Shown: piece after piece, positions 28,460-35,904 of the stretch
Position numbering within the stretch: the stretch's first letter is position 1
Layout of the letters: the number at the start of each line of letters is the position of its first letter
From: Shewanella loihica PV-4
GTDB taxonomy: Bacteria > Pseudomonadota > Gammaproteobacteria > Enterobacterales > Shewanellaceae
DNA: 64,000 nucleotides
Assembly (NCBI RefSeq): GCF_000016065.1
Contig: NC_009092.1
Span: 2,790,001 to 2,854,000 of the forward strand
Direction: 5' to 3'
Translations under genes and position numbers: made by a program
The notes under the pieces: generated by a model
What the model saw: only the letters and a program-made list of their open reading frames with translations
What the model was told of the DNA's origin: nothing
Databases searched by the model: none

Positions 28460-29087
28460 AAATTCCTTCTCGCTTCGTCGCTTAAGCCGATTGGTGCAAG
28501 CCGCTTGCCTGCTTGTCTTCTTCTTGATCCCCCAGGCCCATGCTAACCCGATATTGATCTTAGGTGATAGCCTAAGCGCAAGCTACGGCATGGAACAAGA
28601 CAAGGGCTGGGTGCATCTATTGCAGCAACAATCCCCCGAGGTCACCATCATCAATGGCTCGGTGAGCGGTGAGACCTCGGCCGGCGGTCTGCGCCGACTG
28701 CCCGCCCTGCTTGACTCGACCAAGGCCAAGCGGGTCTTTATCGAGCTTGGCGGCAACGACGGTCTGCGCGGATTTTCGCCTAAGCAATTGAAAAATAATC
28801 TTACAAAAATGATACTGCTCGCCAAGGACTCAGGCGCCGAGGTGCTGCTCAGTGAGGTGATGGTGCCGCCCAACTATGGCCCGCGTTACGCCAAACAATT
28901 TACCCAGGTCTATCAGGAGCTATCGAGCGAGCAAGGGGTCACCTTGGTGCCCTTCTTCATGACAGAAATAGCCATTCATCCCGAGCTGATGCAGGCCGAC
29001 GGCATACACCCCAACGAGCAGGCACAGCCACAGATCGTCAGCTTTATCCGCCCCTGGCTTATCGATACGCAGCAACCGAGTGAATAG
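28437..29087 (+). CDS. tesA: Arylesterase / lysophospholipase L1, TesA
   Basis: A periplasmic SGNH hydrolase. After a signal peptide ending PQAHA it carries block I GDSLSASYG (Ser nucleophile), block III ELGGNDGLRGF and block V DGIHPN (Asp-His). The mature part aligns well with E. coli TesA. No ATG precedes the signal peptide: the frame opens with TTG at 28437, inside the divergent ybbA start, and a downstream GTG (28493) is an alternative that would lose the basic n-region. The exact start is uncertain; an arginine-rich n-region (SLRRLSRL) supports an upstream start. Divergent tesA/ybbA-ybbP is conserved. Confidence 0.93.
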   Translation: MIALFSNINSFSLRRLSRLVQAACLLVFFLIPQAHANPILILGDSLSASYGMEQDKGWVHLLQQQSPEVTIINGSVSGETSAGGLRRLPALLDSTKAKRVFIELGGNDGLRGFSPKQLKNNLTKMILLAKDSGAEVLLSEVMVPPNYGPRYAKQFTQVYQELSSEQGVTLVPFFMTEIAIHPELMQADGIHPNEQAQPQIVSFIRPWLIDTQQPSE

Positions 29088-29656
29088 GATCACCTGAAGC
29101 ACGCACCTGGGCAGACTATCCCGGTATGCTGATCTGTTCACCTGGGGGCATAGCTATTACGCCGAGTGCTGACCGTCTTCTCCGACTGTACACTTGGCGT
29201 TTCCCATTTTCTTTTGTTCAAACTGTTCAAACCTGCGCCCAGACTTCTCCAAGGCTCTGCTTGGTCAAGCCCATGCTAAATACCCCTCTGCCTATCGGTG
29301 GCTCGCCACAAATTGCCGCAAATGGCTTATAGCCTATATCCAGCCCTACCCGCTAAGCCCCAAGCCCCAAGCAACAGCCCCAAAACAACGGCCCCAAGGC
29401 TAACGGTTTAGGCTCCCTATCAGGCTTGAATGCTAAAATCAACTCCTCCTACCAGTTGAGTATCGCAAAATTTACCGTTTGATAAATTACACACCTCACT
29501 GTTTTCCCTCAATTTTATCTCAAACGCCTGTTTAAAAAATGTACTAAGCCACTGATTGTTACGGATGTTAAAAGTTTGTTGGCCAGATTTCACATTGCTT
29601 ATCTAGTACGCCAGTGCAATCTAGAGTGGGAATAATAACAATAAGTAGGAGATACT
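29088..29656. other. Intergenic region upstream of the beta-helix cytochrome gene
   Basis: About 570 bases. It contains a TGTTCAAAC direct repeat near 29215 and an AGCCCCAA-type short repeat near 29350-29400. Short open frames occur on the plus strand but have neither ribosome-binding sites nor recognisable domains. The last 200 bases are AT-rich and should hold the promoter for the next gene, whose start is preceded by TAGGAG. Confidence 0.4.
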
Positions 29657-32308
29657 ATGTTCAACAAGATGCCTTCGTGGCTGCTCCCAAGTCTAGTGGC
29701 CAGTGCAGTGGCCCTCTCCATCACCGCCTGTTCCTCAGATGATGAAGATACCCCTAACGTCGAGACACCACCTGTTACCACCACACCAACGGATCCCGGC
29801 CCAAGCTTTCCGGTCGGTGCCATCATCATCGAAGATGGCGAGAATCTGACCACCCGCATTCAGGAAGCCCTGATCAACGCCCAGAGCAATGATGTGATCG
29901 TGCTGCCTAAGGGACACTTTAAGATAGAGTCGACCCTGCTATTTGACGGCGACGTGGACGGTGACGGTGCCTATGCCAAGAACATCACCATCATGGGCTA
30001 CGGCATGGAAGAGACCGTGCTGGACTTCTCCGAATCGATCACCGGCGATGGTATCTTCGTGCAGAACGCCGTTAACATCACTATCCAGGATCTCTCGGTC
30101 AATGAGGCCAAGAACAACGGCATCAAGCTGAAAAACACCAACGGCATCATCTTAAGACGCCTGGCCACCGTATGGGAAGGTGCACTGGATGAAGATAACG
30201 GCGCCTACGGCCTCTATCCGGTGGAGTGTGAAAACATCCTCATCGAAGACACCTATGTACGCGGCAGCGCCGATGCCGGTATCTATGTGGGTCAGTCTGA
30301 GTACATAGTGGTTCGCCGTAACATCGCCAAAGAAAACGTCGCCGGTATCGAGATTGAAAACTCTAAATACGCCGACGTCTACGACAACGAAGCCATGGGC
30401 AACACGGGCGGCATCCTGGTATTCGATCTGCCGATCAACAACCACAGATATGGCTCCAGTGTGCGTATCTTCAACAACAAGGTGTATAACAACAATACCC
30501 CTAACTTCGCCAACGCCTCCTCTAACCCTGCCGGGGTACATATCGTGCCGCCGGGCACTGGGGTGATCATCCTCTCCACCAACGATGTGGAGATCTTCAA
30601 CAACGAGATCACCGGCCACGACACATTAGGGGTGACCGTCTCCAGCTTCTTCATCGCCGAACCGGATATGACCAGCTTTGTAGGCAACTATGGCCAGCCG
30701 GGCCAGCCCATTGAAGATGGCTGGCGCCCGACACCACGCAACATCTATCTGCATGACAACGTCATCACAGACTATGGCAAGAAGCCTAATGGCTATCTGA
30801 TTGAAGATATCATCAAGGCCTACCTGCTGAGCCACGGCGCCTTCCCTGGGATCCTCTACGATGGCCTGGGCGAGATGCTCTCCAACAACGGCACCGCCGC
30901 CTATCTGGGGCTTAAGGAGTTGCCTTTTGCCGATGATGGCAGCGACAACATCTGTGCCCGCGATAACGGCGATGTCTCCTTCGGTCGTCTCTATGCCAAC
31001 AACAACACAGATATCAGCATCGCCGACGTCCTCTATGAGAAGACCCAGGATAAGATCATGAACTGTGCCCAGGTCAGTTTGCCTGTGCACACTGTCACCT
31101 TTGGCGATCAGATCTTCGGTTGCGGCGTGGATGACGATGTCGAGGGCTGTGACGGCGGCAACCTGGTCGGTGGTGGTGGCACCATAGGCGAAGGTGAAGG
31201 TGGTCTGGTGGGCGATGGTGACCTTAGCCTGTGTAGCACCACCCCCCCAGGCGTAAATTGGGATGCGCTGCTGGGCGCCAACTGCCCTAACCTCTCAGAC
31301 TATCAGCTGTTTGCCGATACCAAGGATCCGAGCACTGGGGCGAACTCAGGCGGCATCCCTTACGATCTCAACACTCAGCTGTTTACCGACTATGCCAGCA
31401 AGTATCGCTTCGTCTTCGTGCCAGAGGACAAGGTGGCCAACTACTCGACCAACGAGAGCATGGACTTCCCGGTCGGTACCGTGATCACTAAGACCTTCGC
31501 CCTGCCAAGCGACACCAGCAAGCGCGGCGTGGCCAACGAGACACTGGTCGAGACCCGACTGCTTATTAAACGCGCCACAGGTTGGTCGGCCCTGCCCTAT
31601 GTGTTTAACGCAGAGCAGACAGATGCGGTGCTGGCCAAGGCCGGTGCCATCCAGGCCAAGCAGGTGGTTCACAACGGTAAGACGCTGGACTTCGACTATG
31701 TGGTCCCCAGCATGAACCAGTGTAAGCAGTGCCACCAGTTCAAGAGTGACGATGCAAGTAACGCGGTATTCGTGCCAATCGGCCCTAAGGCGCGTCATCT
31801 GAACAAGGACTATGCCTATAGCGACGGCACCATGAATCAGCTGATGAAGTGGCAGGCCGCCGGTATCTTGCAGGGCGTGCCAGACAAGGCAAGCATCCCT
31901 ACAGTACCCGCCTTCCACGATGGCGACGAGGCTAAGGTGGCTGCCATGACAGATGCCGAGTTGATGCAAACCGCCAAGGGCTACCTGGATATCAACTGCG
32001 CCCACTGTCACCGCCCAGAAGGCAACGCCTCTAACACTGGCCTGAAGCTGGAGTACTGGCGCACCTACGAGGAGGATAGCGGCTATTCTCACGGTACCTG
32101 TAAGTCGCCAATCGCCTATGGCGGTGGCTCGCTGAGCTACGATGTGGTGCCTGGCTCGAGCGAGACCTCTATCCTGCACTTCCGCATGGATAGCACGACA
32201 CCTGGCGATCGCATGCCAGAGATAGGTCGCAGCCTGTCCCACACCGAAGGCACGGCCTTGATTGCCGAGTGGATCAAGCGACTACCGCTGGCCACCTGCT
32301 CTCAATAA
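29657..32308 (+). CDS. Lipoprotein fusing a parallel beta-helix domain to a diheme SO2930-type cytochrome domain
   Basis: An 883-residue lipoprotein (signal ending LSITAC, modified cysteine 25). Residues ~50-490 form a right-handed parallel beta-helix (repeated N/D-rich turns such as IKLKNTNGIILRRLA), as in the TIGR03805 beta_helix_1 family. After a glycine-rich linker (~500-530), residues ~535-883 match the SO2930 diheme cytochrome family (TIGR03806): heme motifs CKQCH (689-693) and CAHCH (781-785). The C-terminal part is paralogous to the next gene. The role is probably periplasmic or outer-membrane electron transfer coupled to an extracellular-substrate enzyme, but this is inference; the pair of domains is usually in neighbouring genes. 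Confidence 0.85.
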   Translation: MFNKMPSWLLPSLVASAVALSITACSSDDEDTPNVETPPVTTTPTDPGPSFPVGAIIIEDGENLTTRIQEALINAQSNDVIVLPKGHFKIESTLLFDGDVDGDGAYAKNITIMGYGMEETVLDFSESITGDGIFVQNAVNITIQDLSVNEAKNNGIKLKNTNGIILRRLATVWEGALDEDNGAYGLYPVECENILIEDTYVRGSADAGIYVGQSEYIVVRRNIAKENVAGIEIENSKYADVYDNEAMGNTGGILVFDLPINNHRYGSSVRIFNNKVYNNNTPNFANASSNPAGVHIVPPGTGVIILSTNDVEIFNNEITGHDTLGVTVSSFFIAEPDMTSFVGNYGQPGQPIEDGWRPTPRNIYLHDNVITDYGKKPNGYLIEDIIKAYLLSHGAFPGILYDGLGEMLSNNGTAAYLGLKELPFADDGSDNICARDNGDVSFGRLYANNNTDISIADVLYEKTQDKIMNCAQVSLPVHTVTFGDQIFGCGVDDDVEGCDGGNLVGGGGTIGEGEGGLVGDGDLSLCSTTPPGVNWDALLGANCPNLSDYQLFADTKDPSTGANSGGIPYDLNTQLFTDYASKYRFVFVPEDKVANYSTNESMDFPVGTVITKTFALPSDTSKRGVANETLVETRLLIKRATGWSALPYVFNAEQTDAVLAKAGAIQAKQVVHNGKTLDFDYVVPSMNQCKQCHQFKSDDASNAVFVPIGPKARHLNKDYAYSDGTMNQLMKWQAAGILQGVPDKASIPTVPAFHDGDEAKVAAMTDAELMQTAKGYLDINCAHCHRPEGNASNTGLKLEYWRTYEEDSGYSHGTCKSPIAYGGGSLSYDVVPGSSETSILHFRMDSTTPGDRMPEIGRSLSHTEGTALIAEWIKRLPLATCSQ

Positions 32309-32317
32309 TCCCAATCC

Positions 32318-32345
32318 AAGGGCCGCCATCTGGCGGCCCTTTTTC
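32318..32345 (+). terminator. Terminator between the two diheme-cytochrome genes
   Basis: AGGGCCGCC-ATC-TGGCGGCCCTTTTTC; the stem is GC-rich with a T5 tail. It separates the two paralogous genes, so the second needs read-through or its own promoter. Confidence 0.8.
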
Positions 32346-32360
32346 TCACGAGCCGAAACT

Positions 32361-33596
32361 ATGTTAACCAGCCCAGTAAAAGGTTTGCTGCCGCTTTCGA
32401 GCCCAGTTTTATTAGCTCTCTTGCTGCTATGCCTCACGGCCTGCGGCGGCAGCGATGACTCCTCGATCAATCCAACAGGCACAGACACCAACCAGCCTGG
32501 CACACCTGTGACCCCGCCGACGGGCGGCACAGATCCCTCTACGGATATCTGCGATAGCCAGGAGGGGGAGATCAACTGGCAGGCACTGATGGAGCAAGAT
32601 TGTCAGCTTCTGTCCCAATATCGGCTATTTCAGCAGCCTGATAAACCAACCACAGCTCCTAATGGCCCAGGTTTTAGCTACGAACTCTCGAGCCAACTGT
32701 TTACCGACTACGCCCATAAATACCGTTTCATCTTCCTGCCCGATGGCAGCCAGATCGACTATCATCCGAGCGACACCTTCGACCTGCCGGTAGGCGCCGT
32801 GCTGGTCAAAACCTTTGCCCTGCCAAGCGACACCCAGCTCACAGGGGAAGCCAACGAGACCCTGGTCGAGACCCGTCTGCTTATCCACCGCGAGAGCGGC
32901 TGGACGGCACTACCCTATCTCTGGCAAGGCGGCGAGGCGCGCCTCGCCGTTGCCGGCGCCAATCAGGCCCACAGCCTGACGCGTCAGGGCGAGCAGCTGG
33001 AGTTCACCTACCATGTGCCCAGCCGGGCAGAATGTAAGGTGTGCCATCAACGCGCTGGTGACGGAGGCGCCAAGATCTATCCCATAGGCCTCAAACCCTA
33101 CCTGCTTAACCATGAGGTGTTAGTCGAGAATCAGACGGTGAATCAGCTCGAACATTGGCGCGACAAGGGACGCTTGAACGGCCTGCCACAGCACGGCGCC
33201 CCAGATTCGGCGCCGGCGATCACAGATGAGAGTGGCGATCTGACCACCAGGGCTAAGGGATATTTGGATATCAACTGCGCCCACTGTCACAGGGCCGAAG
33301 GCTTTGCCAGCATCTCGGGGCTGCGCCTGGGTTTCTATGTGGAGCACACCAGCTATCAATATGGGATCTGTAAGCAGCCACCGGGCTGGGACGGCGGCGA
33401 AAAGGGTCTCTCCTACGACATCATTCCCGGCGATGGCGAGCACTCCATCTTGCTCTATCGCCAGATGCTAGATGCCCCCAAAGATCGCATGCCGCCTATT
33501 GGCCGAAGCCTTAGCCATGTGGAGGCATTGACAATCCTACAAAGCTGGATAGATAGCCTGTCGCCAAGTTTAGGCAACTGCCAGCATGGGGGCTAG
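32361..33596 (+). CDS. SO2930-type diheme c-type cytochrome lipoprotein
   Basis: A 411-residue lipoprotein (LLCLTAC, modified cysteine 28). It carries heme motifs CKVCH (225-229) and CAHCH (306-310) and follows the same order as the C-terminal half of the preceding gene: SSQLFTDYAHKYRFIFLP, LVKTFALPSDT, LVETRLLIHRESGW. The frame opens further upstream but the ATG at 32361 gives a good lipoprotein signal. Its stop overlaps the stop of the convergent AraC gene (CTAG). Likely a periplasmic-facing electron-transfer protein; partner unknown. Confidence 0.85.
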   Translation: MLTSPVKGLLPLSSPVLLALLLLCLTACGGSDDSSINPTGTDTNQPGTPVTPPTGGTDPSTDICDSQEGEINWQALMEQDCQLLSQYRLFQQPDKPTTAPNGPGFSYELSSQLFTDYAHKYRFIFLPDGSQIDYHPSDTFDLPVGAVLVKTFALPSDTQLTGEANETLVETRLLIHRESGWTALPYLWQGGEARLAVAGANQAHSLTRQGEQLEFTYHVPSRAECKVCHQRAGDGGAKIYPIGLKPYLLNHEVLVENQTVNQLEHWRDKGRLNGLPQHGAPDSAPAITDESGDLTTRAKGYLDINCAHCHRAEGFASISGLRLGFYVEHTSYQYGICKQPPGWDGGEKGLSYDIIPGDGEHSILLYRQMLDAPKDRMPPIGRSLSHVEALTILQSWIDSLSPSLGNCQHGG

Positions 33597-34606
33597 ATCT
33601 TGCGAATAAACTGGCCTGGCGGCAAGCCAAGCCAGTGTTTGAAGCTCTGACGGAAATGGCTCACATCGCCGAACCCCATGATGTCAGCGATATCCACTAT
33701 GCTCTTGTCACCCTGAACGATGAGACCAATAGCCGTCTGGCAGCGCACCTGATCCACCAGCTTCTGATAGCTGGTGCCGGCACTCGCCAGGTGTCGCCTC
33801 AGGGTGCGATCGCTCATGTTGAGTCTCAGCGCCATCGACTCCAGCTTAGGATTATTGGGAAAATCCTGGTTTAGTATGGCCAGCACCTTCTCGATCAAGG
33901 AGGTGTCATGCAGGGCCTGCTTATCAAGTTGTAGCAGAGAGAAGTCATACACAACAGGCAGCGAAAGCATTTCATGGGAGATGGCCCACTCGAAGAACTC
34001 GCCGTCGAAACCAACATCGGCCTGGCAAAAGGCCGCCAGGAACTCACTGTCATGGGCCGGGGTGGCCAGCTGCACCCGCTCGAGTGTCACCATCTGACCC
34101 GTGAGCTGACGCGCCAGGGCTAACATAGAGCAGACGCTGTTTTGAAACTGCAGGCTGAAATAGGGCGCCGAGATCTTCGCCGTATTGAGCCAGCGAAAAT
34201 AGAGGCTTCGCTCGCCATGGCTCACTAGGGTATCCGAGACACTGCCCACCAGCTCGGGATGGGCGATAACAAACTCAAGGCATTCACCTAAGGTCTGACA
34301 CTTGGCCAGATAGGGCCAGATAAGCGCCAGCTCTTCCACCTTGTAGGTCTCGCCGAGCCGCGCGCCTATCTGAGGGTCATCGGCTAAGTTCCCCAGAAAC
34401 GCCATGGCATAGTCCACCTGCCAGACATAGACAAAGTTTAACTTGGCCAGCTCGTTAAGCCCCAGGCCTATCTCCTGACATAGCTGCTCGGCATGATGCT
34501 CGCCGTAACGCTCGGCCATGAAATGAACCAGGCTTCTCAGTTCATAGGCGGGATAAGATTGATCGCCAACTTTTAATGTCGCCTGATAGCGGGTATTACT
34601 CGTCAT
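33593..34606 (-). CDS. AraC-family transcriptional regulator
   Basis: A 337-residue regulator with an OruR/ArcR-like N-terminal domain (PF12625-type, no cupin signature) and a C-terminal pair of helix-turn-helix motifs (ALRLNMSDRTLRRHLASAG, then KSIVDIADIMGFGDVSHF). It lies directly after the diheme-cytochrome pair in convergent orientation and upstream of sohB in the same orientation. It may control the neighbouring cytochrome or lipase genes, but no operator was identified. Confidence 0.9.
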   Translation of the reverse strand: MTSNTRYQATLKVGDQSYPAYELRSLVHFMAERYGEHHAEQLCQEIGLGLNELAKLNFVYVWQVDYAMAFLGNLADDPQIGARLGETYKVEELALIWPYLAKCQTLGECLEFVIAHPELVGSVSDTLVSHGERSLYFRWLNTAKISAPYFSLQFQNSVCSMLALARQLTGQMVTLERVQLATPAHDSEFLAAFCQADVGFDGEFFEWAISHEMLSLPVVYDFSLLQLDKQALHDTSLIEKVLAILNQDFPNNPKLESMALRLNMSDRTLRRHLASAGTSYQKLVDQVRCQTAIGLIVQGDKSIVDIADIMGFGDVSHFRQSFKHWLGLPPGQFIRKI

Positions 34607-34698
34607 CTCATCATTACAACGTCCAAGGATAATAGTATTTTGTATAAGATTTTAGGGACGAGTAAAAGCCCAGTAGGGATAAAAAGTTACAAATATGT

Positions 34699-34723
34699 AA
34701 AAACCCGCCGAGGGCGGGTTTTT
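34699..34723. terminator. Terminator downstream of sohB
   Basis: AAACCCGCC-GAGG-GCGGGTTTTT with A and T runs on the two sides. On the minus strand it follows the sohB stop. Confidence 0.9.
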
Positions 34724-34744
34724 ATCCGGTGAAAGTCGCAACCC

Positions 34745-35776
34745 TTAGTTAAGCGGTTGATTCTTTTCCGCCAAGCGATTGAACACGGCATTGACCGCCA
34801 GTGAGGCGCTGTGGGCAAGCTTGTCGGCAATCTTCTTCTTCAGCTGATAGCGAACCTTGATCACTGTCTTCTCTTCGGCAAGCTTCATCACCACGTCATC
34901 ACTGGTAGAGAGGCCATCGACCAGACCAAGATCCAACGCCTGCTGACCATACCAGTGCTCACCGGTCGCCACCTTGGCGATGTCCAATGTAGGACGGTAC
35001 TTGCTGATGAAGGCTTTAAACAGTACATGGGTCTCTTCCAGCTCTTCCTGGAACTTCTGTCTTCCTTCGTCGGTGTTTTCACCAAACAGGGTCAGGGTAC
35101 GCTTGAAGTCACCGGCGGTGTGCTGCTCATAATCGATATCATGCTTCTTCAGCAGACGATTGAAGTTAGGGATCTGCGCGACCACACCGATAGAACCTAC
35201 GATGGCAAAGGGTGCGGCATAGATGGTATTGGCCACACAGGCCATCATATAGCCACCGCTCGCGGCCACCTTGTCGACACAGATGGTCAATGGGATCTCG
35301 GCGCTGCGCAGTCTGTCGAGCTGGCTGGCTGCCAAGCCATAGCCATGGACCATGCCGCCGCCACTCTCGACGTTGACCACCACTTCGTCGCCTGGCTCGG
35401 CAATAGCCAGGATGGCGCTGATCTCTTCTCGCAGTGACGCCACCTCATGTGCATCTATGCTGCCCTTGAAGTCGATAACAAATACGCGAGGCGTAGGCGC
35501 GGCTTCGCCATCGGCCTTCTCAGCCTTCTCCTTGGCCTTCGCCTCAGCCTTGAGGCCCTTCTCGTAGGCCTTAAACTGTTTCTTGCTCAGCAGTTCTTCC
35601 TTCAAGTCATGTTTGAGGTCCTTAAGCTCCTCAGACACATTGGTCAGCTTAAGCTCACCCTTATCGGCCTTCTGCTTCACCGCCGATGCCAGCACCAACA
35701 CCACAACGGCGACGATAGCCACCACTATGGTGACGGCTTTTGCCAGAAAGAGTCCATACTCGTACAAAAATTCCAA
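34745..35776 (-). CDS. sohB: Inner-membrane serine protease SohB
   Basis: A 343-residue SppA/SohB-family (S49) peptidase. It has an N-terminal transmembrane helix (VTIVVAIVAVVVLVLASAV) and a lysine/glutamate-rich coiled region (~40-95), then the protease domain with the nucleophile serine in VDKVAASGGYMMACVAN and the general-base lysine in AGDFKRTLTLFG. The start codon is TTG; GGAG lies seven bases upstream. E. coli SohB has 349 residues. It acts as a periplasm-facing peptidase. Confidence 0.95.
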   Translation of the reverse strand: MEFLYEYGLFLAKAVTIVVAIVAVVVLVLASAVKQKADKGELKLTNVSEELKDLKHDLKEELLSKKQFKAYEKGLKAEAKAKEKAEKADGEAAPTPRVFVIDFKGSIDAHEVASLREEISAILAIAEPGDEVVVNVESGGGMVHGYGLAASQLDRLRSAEIPLTICVDKVAASGGYMMACVANTIYAAPFAIVGSIGVVAQIPNFNRLLKKHDIDYEQHTAGDFKRTLTLFGENTDEGRQKFQEELEETHVLFKAFISKYRPTLDIAKVATGEHWYGQQALDLGLVDGLSTSDDVVMKLAEEKTVIKVRYQLKKKIADKLAHSASLAVNAVFNRLAEKNQPLN

Positions 35777-35852
35777 AATTCAGCTCCGTGATCAGGCCTT
35801 TAAAATCTGGCCGCTATTCTATCAGCCCTGAGGGCAATAACAAATCCAGCCA

Positions 35853-35882
35853 TAAAAAAACCCAGCCAGGCTGGGTTTTTAT
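35853..35882 (-). terminator. Terminator downstream of the lipase gene
   Basis: AAAAAAACCCAGCC-AG-GCTGGGTTTTTAT; functional on the minus strand after the lipase stop at 35905. Confidence 0.9.
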
Positions 35883-35904
35883 TTAGTCCTTTTTGGATTT
35901 AGGC

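Noticed and set aside
29126..29403. Two overlapping short frames downstream of tesA
   Set aside because: No ribosome-binding site, no domain, and composition typical of random translation.
31346..32242. 298-codon minus-strand frame opposite the beta-helix cytochrome gene
   Set aside because: The opposite strand has a lipoprotein signal and two heme motifs and is clearly coding; the minus frame has no domain or ribosome-binding site.
34811..35437. 208-codon plus-strand frame opposite sohB
   Set aside because: SohB is complete with active-site residues; the antisense frame has no recognisable features.
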